A DNA stretch of 64,000 nucleotides from Ectopseudomonas khazarica (GTDB lineage: Bacteria > Pseudomonadota > Gammaproteobacteria > Pseudomonadales > Pseudomonadaceae). Numbering within the stretch: position 1 is the stretch's first letter; each line of letters begins with the position of its first letter. Under the pieces are notes generated by a model, which saw nothing but the letters and a program-made list of their open reading frames with translations, was not told the origin of the DNA and did no database searches. The stretch is from assembly GCF_004521985.1 (NCBI RefSeq), contig NZ_SBHZ01000002.1, forward strand, positions 310,001 to 374,000, in the 5' to 3' direction. The position numbers and the translations under genes were made by a program. Positions 8,965-17,287 of the stretch are shown piece by piece.

Positions 8965-9637
8965 CCACGACCTGCTCCAGAGCCAACCCGCCGTCGACGA
9001 CTGCTGGAACCGTATCGGCGTGTTTGGCGACAAGCGCTGCGAGCGCCTGGAGCGCCACATCCACTGCCGTAACTGCGAGGTCTACGGGGCCGCCGCCATC
9101 GCCCTGCTCGACCGCTACGGCAGCAGCCTGGAGCGCGACGCTGACGACTACGGCCAGGGCGAGGCGCAGGAACCCGTTGGCGAACAACGCTCACTGCTGA
9201 TCTTCCGCCTCGGCGAACAATGGCTGGCCATCGCCACCCGCTGCCTGGCCGAGGTGATGCCGGTGTCGCCGATCCACAGCCTGCCGCACCGCAAGAGCAC
9301 CGGCCTGCTGGGCGTGACCAACGTGCGCGGCACGCTGGTCGCCTGCCTGTCGCTGAGCGAGCTGCTCGATCTCGAAACGGACGACAGCCGACAGAACGGC
9401 CAGCGCGTCATCCCGCGCATGCTGATCCTGGAAAGCGGCAGCGGCCCGCTGGTCGTGCCGGTCGACGAAGTCAGCGGCATCCAGAAGATCCCGCTGGCAC
9501 GCATCAGCAATGCCAAGCAGGATGACAAGCGAACCATCAGCCGCTTCACTGCCGGCGTCCTGCAATGGCGGGGACAGAGCATCACCCTGCTGAACGACGA
9601 GCAGTTGCTGCAGAACATGATCGGGAGCCTCGCGTGA
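8957..9637 (+). CDS. wspD: WspD, second CheW-type coupling protein
   Basis: A 226-residue protein that starts with GTG inside the last codons of wspC. The first 70 residues contain a conserved Cys/His-bearing segment (CWNRIGVFGDKRCERLERHIHCRNCEVY) typical of WspD and related coupling proteins. The rest is a CheW domain (LLIFRLGEQWLAIATRCLAEVMPV, GLLGVTNVRGTLVACLSLSELL). Family role: it helps to cluster WspA and couple it to WspE. The stop overlaps the wspE start, so expression is tightly linked. Confidence 0.93.
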   Translation: MTDHDLLQSQPAVDDCWNRIGVFGDKRCERLERHIHCRNCEVYGAAAIALLDRYGSSLERDADDYGQGEAQEPVGEQRSLLIFRLGEQWLAIATRCLAEVMPVSPIHSLPHRKSTGLLGVTNVRGTLVACLSLSELLDLETDDSRQNGQRVIPRMLILESGSGPLVVPVDEVSGIQKIPLARISNAKQDDKRTISRFTAGVLQWRGQSITLLNDEQLLQNMIGSLA

Positions 9638-11901
9638 CACCGGACCAGATGAGGGATGCATCGCTGCTCGACCTGTTCCAGCTGGAGGCCGAGGCGCAGA
9701 AGCAGGTACTCGATACCGGCCTGCTGATTCTCGAACGCGACCCGAGCAACGCCGGCCAGCTGGAAGCCTGCATGCGTGCCGCGCACTCGCTCAAGGGCGC
9801 CGCGCGCATCGTCGGTCTGGACCATGGCGTGCAGGTCGCGCATGCGATGGAGGACCTGCTGGTCGCCGCCCAGGAGGGCCTGCTGCGTTTGCTGCCGGAG
9901 CATATCGACGCCCTGCTGCAGGGGTCCGACCTGCTCCTGCGCATCGGCCAGGCGCAGCAGGATGCCGACCTGGAGGCGCGCGTCGAGACCGTCACCAGCC
10001 GCTTGCAGGTGCTGCTTGGCAACGCCGTGCCGACGCTGCGCCCGCCGGCCGCCAGCCCCGAGGCGCAGGAAACGCCTGCCGAGGCGAGCGACGCCGCCGA
10101 GCCCGCCAGCGCACCGGCCAGCGCCACGCTCGAACCCGCCGTCCCGGAGGAGCGCACCAGCCGCGTGCTGCGGGTCTCGGCCGAGCGCTTCGACCACCTC
10201 ATCGACCTCTCCGGCAAGTCGCTGGTGGAGTTCCAGCGCACCAAGCCGCTGAGCGAGTCGCTGCACCGCCTCAAGCGCCAGCAGGAGTCGGCCCGGCGCA
10301 CCCTGGAAACCCTGCGCGAGCACCTGCTGGGCAGTGACCTGGATGCCACCGCCCAGGCGCTGTTCAACGAGAGCCGCAACCTGCTGATCGAGTGCCAGCA
10401 ACAGTTGCAGGGCCACCAGGAACTGTTCGACGACTTCGTCTGGCACGGCGGCCAGCGTACCCAGCAGCTGTACGACCTGGCGCTGGCGTCGCGCATGCGC
10501 CCCTTCTCCGACGTGCTGACCGGACAGACGCGCATGCTGCGTGACCTGGGCCGCACGCTGGGCAAACAGATCCGCCTGGAGATCGAGGGCGAGAACACCC
10601 AGGTCGACCGCGACGTGCTGGAGCGCCTGGAGGCGCCACTGACCCACCTGCTGCGCAACGCCGTCGACCATGGCATCGAGCCGCCCGCCTTGCGCTCGCG
10701 CAAAGGCAAGCCGGCAGAGGGCGTGGTGCAGCTGCGCGCACGTCACCATGCCGGCATGCTGGTGCTGGAGGTCAGCGATGACGGCGCCGGCATCGACCTG
10801 CAGCGCGTCGCCGAGGCCGTGGTCAAGCGGCGCTTCGCCTCCGCCGAGCAGGTCGAGCAGATGACCGAGGAAGAGTTGCTGGCCTTCCTCTTCCTGCCTG
10901 GGTTCAGCATGAGCCAGCAGGTCACCGAAGTGTCCGGTCGCGGTGTCGGCCTCGACGTGGTGCAGCACGAGATTCGCCGCATGCGTGGCAACGTGCGCCT
11001 GCTGCAGCAGCCGGACCAGGGCTGCCTGTTCCACCTCGAGCTGCCACTGACGCTGTCGGTGGTGCGCGCCCTGGTGGTGACCATCGGCGGCGAGGCCTAC
11101 GCCTTCCCGCTGGCCCAGATCGAACGCATGCTGCGCCTGCCGCGCAGCGCCATCGTCCAGCTCGAGGGCCGCCAGCACTTCTGGCTGGAGGACGAGCACG
11201 TCGGCCTGATCTCGGCGGCGCAGCTGCTGCAGCGCCAGGAAAAACAGGACGATGACGACAGCATTCCCATCGTCCTGATTCGCGATCGCGAGCAGTACCA
11301 CGGCCTGGCGGTGGAAGCCTTCCTCGGTGAATTCACCCTGGTGCTGATGCCGCTGGATGCGCGCCTGGGCAAGGTGCGTGACGTGGCCGCCGGCGCGCTG
11401 CTGCACGACGGCACGCCGGTGCTGATCCTCGATGTCGATGACCTGCTCAACTCCGTGGGCAAGCTGCTAGGCACCGGCCACCTGGAGCGCGTCGACCATG
11501 CCAGCAACGCCCGTCAGACGGTGAGCAAGCGCGTTCTGGTGGTGGACGATTCGCTGACCGTGCGCGAGCTGGAGCGCAAGCTGCTGCTCAGTCGCGGCTA
11601 CCAGGTCTCGGTGGCGGTCGACGGCATGGACGGCTGGAACGCGTTGCGCGCCGAGCACTTCGACCTGCTGATCACCGATATCGACATGCCACGTATGGAC
11701 GGCATCGAGCTGGTCACCCAGGTCCGCCAGGACCCCCGCCTGCGCACCCTGCCGGTGATGGTGGTGTCCTACAAGGACCGCGAAGAGGATCGCCGCCGCG
11801 GCCTGGAAGCCGGCGCCGATTACTACCTGGCCAAGGCGAGCTTCCACGACGAAGCCCTGCTGGACGCCGTGCAGACCCTGATCGGCGGAGCCCGCGAATG
11901 A
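9634..11901 (+). CDS. wspE: WspE, hybrid CheA kinase with receiver domain
   Basis: A 755-residue histidine kinase. The GTG at 9634 (overlapping the wspD stop) is chosen because the following residues TPDQMRDASLLDLFQLEAEA match the known WspE N-terminus. Domain order: Hpt with phosphorylatable His51 in AAHSLKGAAR; an Ala/Pro/Glu-rich linker (about 130-175); dimerisation and HATPase (LTHLLRNAVDHGIEP, DDGAGID, GRGVGLDVV); a CheW-like regulatory domain; and a C-terminal receiver with Asp682 in TDIDMPRMDG. It autophosphorylates on receptor signal and passes phosphate to WspR (c-di-GMP synthesis) and WspF (adaptation). A long reverse-strand open frame across this gene is only a codon-bias shadow. 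Confidence 0.96.
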   Translation: MTPDQMRDASLLDLFQLEAEAQKQVLDTGLLILERDPSNAGQLEACMRAAHSLKGAARIVGLDHGVQVAHAMEDLLVAAQEGLLRLLPEHIDALLQGSDLLLRIGQAQQDADLEARVETVTSRLQVLLGNAVPTLRPPAASPEAQETPAEASDAAEPASAPASATLEPAVPEERTSRVLRVSAERFDHLIDLSGKSLVEFQRTKPLSESLHRLKRQQESARRTLETLREHLLGSDLDATAQALFNESRNLLIECQQQLQGHQELFDDFVWHGGQRTQQLYDLALASRMRPFSDVLTGQTRMLRDLGRTLGKQIRLEIEGENTQVDRDVLERLEAPLTHLLRNAVDHGIEPPALRSRKGKPAEGVVQLRARHHAGMLVLEVSDDGAGIDLQRVAEAVVKRRFASAEQVEQMTEEELLAFLFLPGFSMSQQVTEVSGRGVGLDVVQHEIRRMRGNVRLLQQPDQGCLFHLELPLTLSVVRALVVTIGGEAYAFPLAQIERMLRLPRSAIVQLEGRQHFWLEDEHVGLISAAQLLQRQEKQDDDDSIPIVLIRDREQYHGLAVEAFLGEFTLVLMPLDARLGKVRDVAAGALLHDGTPVLILDVDDLLNSVGKLLGTGHLERVDHASNARQTVSKRVLVVDDSLTVRELERKLLLSRGYQVSVAVDGMDGWNALRAEHFDLLITDIDMPRMDGIELVTQVRQDPRLRTLPVMVVSYKDREEDRRRGLEAGADYYLAKASFHDEALLDAVQTLIGGARE

Positions 11902-12902
11902 GGATTGCCATCGCCAACGACATGCCGCTGGCCGTCGAGGCCCTGCGCCGCGCCCTGGCTGCGGAGCCGGAGTACGAGCTGATCTGGGTCGCCAGTGACG
12001 GCGAAGAAGCCGTGCGCCGCTGCCACGACGACCTGCCGGACCTGCTGCTGATGGACATGCTGATGCCGGGCATGGACGGCGTGGAAGCGACCCGACGAAT
12101 CATGCAGGACACGCCCTGCGCCATTCTCATCGTCACCTCCGATGTCGAGCGCAACATGGCGCGGGTGTTCGACGCCATGGGCGTCGGCGCACTCGATGTG
12201 GTCGCCGCCCCGTCACTCGGCCCGCAACTGGTGCTCGACGCCGCCAGCGTCCGGCGCAAGATCCACAACATCGCCTGGATGATCGGGCACAAGGCCTCGC
12301 GCACGGTCAAGCCGAGCGTCGTGCGCAAGAGCGACAACCGTGGCAAGCGCCTGGTCGCCATCGGCGCCTCGGCGGGTGGGCCGGCGTCGCTGGTGGAGCT
12401 GCTGCAGCAGATTCCCGCCGACTTCCCCGCCAGCATCGTGCTGGTCCAGCACGTTGACGAGGTGTTCGCCGCGGGCATGGCCCAGTGGCTCGCCAGCGAG
12501 GCGCACATGCCGGTACGCCTGGCCCGGGAAGGCGAAGTCCTGCAAGCGGGCGCCGTGCTGCTGGCCGGCACCAACAATCACCTGTACCTGGCCCCGGAAG
12601 GGCACCTGGTCTATCGACCGGAGCCGGTCGATCAGGTCTATCGGCCCTCTATCGATGTATTCTTCGAGAGCGTGGCCAACCACTGGCGCGGCGAGGCCAT
12701 CGGCGTGCTGCTGACCGGCATGGGCCGTGACGGCGCCAGGGGTCTGAAGCAGATGCGCGAACGCGGCTTTCACACCATCGCCCAGGACCAGGCCAGCAGC
12801 GCCGTCTATGGCATGCCCAAGGCCGCCGTGGCACTCGACGCAGCAACGGAAGTGCTGCCCCTGAAACGGATCGCGGCACGCCTGGTCGAGTGCCTGGGCT
12901 GA
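11898..12902 (+). CDS. wspF: WspF, CheB-type methylesterase
   Basis: A 334-residue response regulator and receptor methylesterase. The receiver domain is at residues 1-120 ([13 protein letters not shown] carries the phospho-aspartate) and the esterase domain at about 150-334. The esterase has the serine motif [11 protein letters not shown], the histidine motif VLVQHVDE and the aspartate motif GMGRDGARG. By family role it removes methyl groups from WspA and damps the pathway; loss of wspF in other pseudomonads locks the system on and produces wrinkled colonies. The frame here is intact. It overlaps wspE by 4 bp (ATGA). Confidence 0.95.
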   Translation: MRIAIANDMPLAVEALRRALAAEPEYELIWVASDGEEAVRRCHDDLPDLLLMDMLMPGMDGVEATRRIMQDTPCAILIVTSDVERNMARVFDAMGVGALDVVAAPSLGPQLVLDAASVRRKIHNIAWMIGHKASRTVKPSVVRKSDNRGKRLVAIGASAGGPASLVELLQQIPADFPASIVLVQHVDEVFAAGMAQWLASEAHMPVRLAREGEVLQAGAVLLAGTNNHLYLAPEGHLVYRPEPVDQVYRPSIDVFFESVANHWRGEAIGVLLTGMGRDGARGLKQMRERGFHTIAQDQASSAVYGMPKAAVALDAATEVLPLKRIAARLVECLG

Positions 12903-12964
12903 GAATGCCAATTGGCGGCCAGAGTCGCCGCCCCCTTAACGAACACACCGGCGGAGACGCATTT

Positions 12965-13993
12965 ATGCAAGGGCCTCAAGACAATCCGATTCACCATCAT
13001 GGCCTGCCCGACTATTCGATGATGGTGCTGCTGGTCGATGACCAGGCCATGATCGGCGAGGCCGTGCGGCGTGCGTTGAGCGAAGAGAGCGATATCGACT
13101 TCCACTTCTGCTCCGACCCGCAGCAGGCCCTGAGCGTGGCTCAGCAGATCAGGCCGACGGTGATCCTGCAGGACCTGATCATGCCTGGCGTCGACGGCCT
13201 CGAACTGCTCTCCCAGTACCGTACCGCTGCGGGCCTGCGCGACGTGCCGATCATCGTCCTGTCGACCAAGGAAGACCCCAAGGTCAAGAGCGCCGCCTTC
13301 GCCGCCGGCGCCAACGATTACCTGGTCAAGTTGCCGGACGTCATCGAACTGCTGGCGCGCATTCGCTATCACTCGCGCTCCTACCTGACCCTGCTGCAAC
13401 GCGACGAAGCCTACCGCGCCCTGCGCGAGAGCCAGCAGCAGCTGCTCGACACCAACCTGGTGCTGCAACGCCTGATCAAGTCCGATGGCCTCACCGCCCT
13501 GGCCAACCGCCGCTACTTCGACGAGTACCTGGAGATCGAGTGGAGCCGCGCGCAGCGCGACCAGAGCGAGCTGTCGCTGCTGATGATCGACGTCGACTAC
13601 TTCAAGGCCTACAACGACCAGCACGGTCACGTGGCCGGCGACGAAGTGCTGCGCCAGGTCGGCGAGACCCTGCGCAGCAGTTGCACTCGCGCCAGCGACC
13701 TGGCCGCGCGCTACGGTGGTGAGGAATTCGCCGTGATCATGCCGGGCACCGCCATGGGTGGCGCCCGTCTGCAGGCGGAGAAGATCCGCCGTGCCGTCGA
13801 GGCCCTGGGCATCCCCCACGACCTGCCCAAGGCCGGCTCGTCGATCAGCGTCAGCATCGGCGTCGCCACCATCCGCCCCTCGGCGGAGCGCGCCCCGCTG
13901 AGCCTGGTGATCAAGGCGGACGAAGGCCTGTACCTGGCCAAGCACAGCGGTCGCAACCAGGTGGCGCAGGCGAGCGACACGACTGAGCGCTGA
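12965..13993 (+). CDS. wspR: WspR, diguanylate cyclase response regulator
   Basis: A 342-residue output protein of the Wsp pathway. The start at 12965 is set by GGAG 8 bases upstream. The receiver domain carries Asp70 ([13 protein letters not shown]), the same position as in P. aeruginosa WspR. A helical linker follows, then a GGDEF domain with an intact active-site GGEEF and an RASD inhibitory site five residues before it. It condenses two GTP to cyclic di-GMP when phosphorylated by WspE, and product inhibition through the RxxD site is expected. This favours exopolysaccharide and biofilm over motility. It is 62 bp behind wspF and converges with a permease gene only 4 bp away. Confidence 0.96.
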   Translation: MQGPQDNPIHHHGLPDYSMMVLLVDDQAMIGEAVRRALSEESDIDFHFCSDPQQALSVAQQIRPTVILQDLIMPGVDGLELLSQYRTAAGLRDVPIIVLSTKEDPKVKSAAFAAGANDYLVKLPDVIELLARIRYHSRSYLTLLQRDEAYRALRESQQQLLDTNLVLQRLIKSDGLTALANRRYFDEYLEIEWSRAQRDQSELSLLMIDVDYFKAYNDQHGHVAGDEVLRQVGETLRSSCTRASDLAARYGGEEFAVIMPGTAMGGARLQAEKIRRAVEALGIPHDLPKAGSSISVSIGVATIRPSAERAPLSLVIKADEGLYLAKHSGRNQVAQASDTTER

Positions 13994-13997
13994 GGCC

Positions 13998-14873
13998 TCA
14001 GCGGCGGCGGGTCTGCCAGGCTGCCGCCAGGCCGCTCAGGCAGATGATCAGAATGCCGATCAGGGTGGTGCTGTCGGGCGTGTGACCGAACACCAGCATG
14101 CCCAGCAGGCCGGCAAAGATGATCTGCGCGTAGCCGAAAGGGGCCAGCAATGCAGGCGCCGCATGCCGGAAGGCATGGGTCAGCAGCAGGTGCGCCCCCA
14201 TGCCGAAACCGCCCAGCGCCAGCATCATCAGCCCGTGGGTAAGACTAGGAACGTGCCAGAAGAACGGCACCAGCGCACTCATCACCAGGGTGTTGACCAG
14301 CCCGGCGAGAAAGTTGCTGGTGGTGGCGCTGTCCACTTCGCTCAGGCGCCGTGTCAGCAGCTGATAGAGGCTGAAACAGAAGGCAGCGCTGAACGGCAGC
14401 AGGACGGCGGGAGTGAACAGGTTGCCCCCCGGATGGACGATGACCAGCACGCCGACGAAGCCGACGCTGACCGCCAGCCACTGGCCCAGGCTGACGCGCT
14501 CACCGAGCAGCGGCACCGACAGCGCGGTGACCAGCAACGGCGCCAGGAAGATCACCGACGTCGCTTCCGCCAGGGGGATGAACATCAGCCCCGAGGTGAA
14601 CAGCAGGCTGACGCCCAGCAGGCACAGCGCCCTGAGCACCTGCAGGCCGGGGCGCTTGGTGCGCAGCACGCGCAGCCCCGACTGCGGCAGGAAGATGCCC
14701 GCCATCAGCAGCGTATGCACCAGGTAGCGCGCCCAGACGATCAGAATGATCGGGTAGAACCCCGACAGGTACTTGGACATGGCGTCGTGGCTGGCGAACA
14801 TGAACGTCGCCACGACCATGAGCGCGATCCCCTTGAAGGGGTGATTGGCGCCGGATAGCGGAAGGGAGGTCAT
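13998..14873 (-). CDS. EamA-type drug/metabolite transporter (DMT superfamily)
   Basis: A 291-residue inner-membrane protein with about ten hydrophobic helices in two EamA halves (GIALMVVATFMFASHDAMSKY at the N-terminus; a second repeat beginning near FSAAFCFSLYQLLTRRLS). The start MTSLPLSGANHPFKG at 14873 is preferred to the longer frame from 14912, although the ribosome site is weak. Family members export amino acids, metabolites or drugs; the substrate cannot be told. It is convergent with wspR, 4 bp apart, without an obvious terminator hairpin with a T-tract, so read-through or antisense overlap is likely. Confidence 0.82.
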   Translation of the reverse strand: MTSLPLSGANHPFKGIALMVVATFMFASHDAMSKYLSGFYPIILIVWARYLVHTLLMAGIFLPQSGLRVLRTKRPGLQVLRALCLLGVSLLFTSGLMFIPLAEATSVIFLAPLLVTALSVPLLGERVSLGQWLAVSVGFVGVLVIVHPGGNLFTPAVLLPFSAAFCFSLYQLLTRRLSEVDSATTSNFLAGLVNTLVMSALVPFFWHVPSLTHGLMMLALGGFGMGAHLLLTHAFRHAAPALLAPFGYAQIIFAGLLGMLVFGHTPDSTTLIGILIICLSGLAAAWQTRRR

Positions 14874-15061
14874 TGGATACTCGACGCGCGGCGCGCCGCA
14901 AATGATTAGCAAGGCAACTAACTATAGGCCTGATAAAGGTCCCCGGCCAGCACCGTCGAGCACCTGTCCGCCCCGGCGCCACTTTGCGAGCGGACCTTGG
15001 TCGTACTTGGCTGACCGTACGGTCAGCCCTATGCTGCACTCTTTTTGTGCGAGCCTGCCCG

Positions 15062-15832
15062 ATGTCCCTGTTCGATCTGCTGCTGTTGGCCCTCGCCGGT
15101 TTCGCCGCCGGCGGCATGAACGCCCTGGCGGGCGGTGGTACGTTCTTCTCCTTCCCCGCACTGCTCGCCGCCGGGCTGCCACCGGTGACCGCCAACGCGA
15201 CCAACGCGGTGGCGCTGTGGCCCGCCAGCCTGGCCGGCGCCTGGGCCGCGCGTGCCTCGCTGCGCCCGCTGGGCTGCTACCTGCTGCCGTTGCTGGGTGC
15301 AGGCCTGGCCGGGGGCCTGCTCGGCGGCCTGTTGCTGCTGGCCGGCGGCGACGATGTATTCCGCGTGCTGATCCCCTGGCTGCTGCTGGCCGCCACCGCA
15401 CTGTTCGCCGCCAGCCCCTGGCTGGGGCGCGCACTGGCGGCGCGGCGCAAGGAGGCCGAGCATCCGCCCCACACGCCGCTGTCGCTGGGGGCGCATATCG
15501 GCGTGTCGATCTATGGCGGCTACTTCGGTGCCGGCATGGGCATCCTGCAACTGGCGGCCTTCTCCATCGAGGGGCATCCGCTGGCCCGTGCCAATGCGCT
15601 GAAGAATCTGATTTCGGCCGTGATCTACAGCGTCGCCACCCTGACCTTCGTCATCGCCGGCCGCGTCAGCTGGTACGAGCTGGTCATCCTGCTCACCGGC
15701 GCCACCCTGGGTGGCTACGCAGGCGGCGCACTGGGCGAGAAACTGCCGCCCGCGCTGCTGCGCAGCTTCGTGATCCTGGTGGGCAGCGGCATGACCCTCT
15801 ATTACTTCTGGAGCACCTACTTCTCCGCGTGA
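15062..15832 (+). CDS. TauE/SafE (TSUP) family permease
   Basis: A 256-residue integral membrane protein with about eight helices in two related halves. The family hallmark GGMNALAGGGTFFSFPALL is near the N-terminus, and the half-repeat IYGGYFGAGMGILQLA is in the middle, followed by NALKNLISAVIYSVATLTF. TSUP proteins move sulfite, sulfoacetate, thiosulfate or other organic anions; the substrate is unknown here. The ATG at 15062 (MSLFDLLLLALAG) is chosen over an upstream frame because the earlier codons are not membrane-like. It is monocistronic in appearance, followed by a repeat-bearing gap before xseB. Confidence 0.87.
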   Translation: MSLFDLLLLALAGFAAGGMNALAGGGTFFSFPALLAAGLPPVTANATNAVALWPASLAGAWAARASLRPLGCYLLPLLGAGLAGGLLGGLLLLAGGDDVFRVLIPWLLLAATALFAASPWLGRALAARRKEAEHPPHTPLSLGAHIGVSIYGGYFGAGMGILQLAAFSIEGHPLARANALKNLISAVIYSVATLTFVIAGRVSWYELVILLTGATLGGYAGGALGEKLPPALLRSFVILVGSGMTLYYFWSTYFSA

Positions 15833-15846
15833 TGAAGCGACTTCTT

Positions 15847-15932
15847 TGTAGGAGCGGCTTCAGCCGCGATGGCCGGTGGGTGCCTGGACAGCATCGCGGA
15901 CAAAACGGAATGCCGCCCAGCCGCTCCTACAA
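15847..15932. repeat. inverted pair of Pseudomonas REP elements
   Basis: TGTAGGAGCGGCTTCAGCCGCGAT (15847-15870) is the classic Pseudomonas REP core. An inverted partial copy, AGCCGCTCCTACAA, lies at 15919-15932, giving a REP doublet of the type mobilised by RAYT transposases. No RAYT gene is in the window. A single core copy recurs at 41775. Confidence 0.85.
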
Positions 15933-16019
15933 GCGCCTATCGATCAGCCTCCTGATTTGCCCGAGAGGCGCGGCTCTGCTAGTGTCGCGCCCGTTCCAGA
16001 ATCAGCGAGAACCCGCGCC

Positions 16020-16262
16020 ATGGCCCGCAAGAAAGCCGCTCCCGACTTCGAACACTCCCTTGCCGAACTGCAGACGCTGGTCGAGCGCCTGGAGAGCGGC
16101 GAGCTGTCGCTGGAGGATTCGCTGACTGCGTTCGAGCAGGGCATTGGCCTGACCCGCGAATGCCAGGCTTCGCTGGCCCAGGCCGAGCAGAAGGTGCAGA
16201 TCCTCCTCGAACGCGACGGTGAATTGCAGGCCGCGCCGTTCGACACGGACGAACAGGCATGA
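16020..16262 (+). CDS. xseB: exodeoxyribonuclease VII small subunit
   Basis: An 80-residue acidic, helical protein ([33 protein letters not shown]) matching the XseB family in length and sequence. Several small subunits assemble with the XseA catalytic subunit into exonuclease VII, which trims single-stranded DNA; xseA is not in this window. The ATG at 16020 gives the standard family N-terminus with a Lys/Arg-rich start. Its stop overlaps the ispA start by 4 bp (ATGA), the conserved xseB-ispA arrangement of gammaproteobacteria. Confidence 0.96.
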   Translation: MARKKAAPDFEHSLAELQTLVERLESGELSLEDSLTAFEQGIGLTRECQASLAQAEQKVQILLERDGELQAAPFDTDEQA

Positions 16263-17146
16263 TCACGAGCTACCAGAAGCGCTGCCAGAGCCGCGTCGAC
16301 GCAGCGCTGGATGAACTGTTCCAGGCCCCGCGCGACGAACTCGAACGCCTCTACCAGGCCATGCGCTACAGCGTCATGAACGGCGGCAAGCGCGTGCGCC
16401 CACTGCTGGTCTATGCCGCCTGCGAAGCCCTGCAAGGCGATATCGAACGAGCCGATGGCGCCGCCTGTGCGGTGGAGCTGATCCACGCCTATTCGCTGGT
16501 CCACGACGACCTGCCGGCCATGGACGATGACGACCTGCGTCGCGGCCAGCCGACCACCCACAAGGCCTTCGACGAGGCGACCGCCATCCTCGCGGGCGAC
16601 GGCCTGCAGAGCCTGGCCTTCGAAGTCCTCGCCGACCGCCGCCGCAACCCGCAGGACCCCGAGGTGCGCCTGCAGATGCTCAGTGCCCTGGGCGGTGCTG
16701 TCGGGCCAGCCGGCATGGTCGGCGGCCAGGCCATCGACCTCGGTTCGGTTGGACAGAAACTCGACCGCGAGGCGCTGGAAACCATGCACCGACACAAGAC
16801 CGGCGCCCTGATCGAAGCCAGCGTGCTGCTGGGGGCCCTGGCCAGCGGCAAGGCCGACGACCTCAGCCTCAAGGCCCTGCTGCAATATGCCCGCGCCATC
16901 GGCCTGGCCTTCCAGGTGCAGGACGACATCCTCGACGTGGAGAGCGACACCGCCACCCTGGGCAAGACCCAGGGCAAGGACGAGGCCCACGACAAGCCCA
17001 CCTACCCGGCCCTGCTCGGCCTCGACGCCGCCAAGGACTATGCCCTGGAGCTGCGCGACCAGGCGCTGCACGTGCTGCGCGCCTTCGGCAACAGCGCCGA
17101 ACCGCTGCGCGAGCTGGCGCGCTACATCGTCGAGCGGCGCAGCTAG
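16259..17146 (+). CDS. ispA: farnesyl diphosphate synthase (geranyltranstransferase)
   Basis: A 295-residue trans-prenyltransferase that condenses isopentenyl diphosphate with dimethylallyl and geranyl diphosphate to give farnesyl diphosphate, precursor of undecaprenyl carriers, quinone tails and haem O. The first aspartate-rich motif [10 protein letters not shown] begins at residue 83 and the second, DDILD, at 222; the GGKRVRP substrate motif is present near residue 41. It overlaps xseB by 4 bp. In other pseudomonads dxs follows directly; here about 4.4 kb of extra sequence intervenes. Confidence 0.97.
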   Translation: MITSYQKRCQSRVDAALDELFQAPRDELERLYQAMRYSVMNGGKRVRPLLVYAACEALQGDIERADGAACAVELIHAYSLVHDDLPAMDDDDLRRGQPTTHKAFDEATAILAGDGLQSLAFEVLADRRRNPQDPEVRLQMLSALGGAVGPAGMVGGQAIDLGSVGQKLDREALETMHRHKTGALIEASVLLGALASGKADDLSLKALLQYARAIGLAFQVQDDILDVESDTATLGKTQGKDEAHDKPTYPALLGLDAAKDYALELRDQALHVLRAFGNSAEPLRELARYIVERRS

Positions 17147-17287
17147 GCCGCTCTCGTGAAGGCGGCTGCCGCCGCGATCGCACCATCATTGTCATCTATG
17201 ACCACATGATCGCCGCATGAGGCTTGCTTTACCCCTGCGCCCAGCCTCCTAAGATGGCTCCATAACGACAAGACGTCTGGAGCCGCC

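Noticed and set aside
9148..11406. A 752-codon reverse-strand open frame across wspDE
   Set aside because: Runs antisense to a strongly supported kinase with clear domains; the reverse frame is Gln/Ala/Arg-rich with no motif, as expected from high-GC third positions.
13988..14003. Terminator between wspR and the EamA gene
   Set aside because: CGCTGAGGCCTCAGCG is a palindrome but has no loop or T-run.
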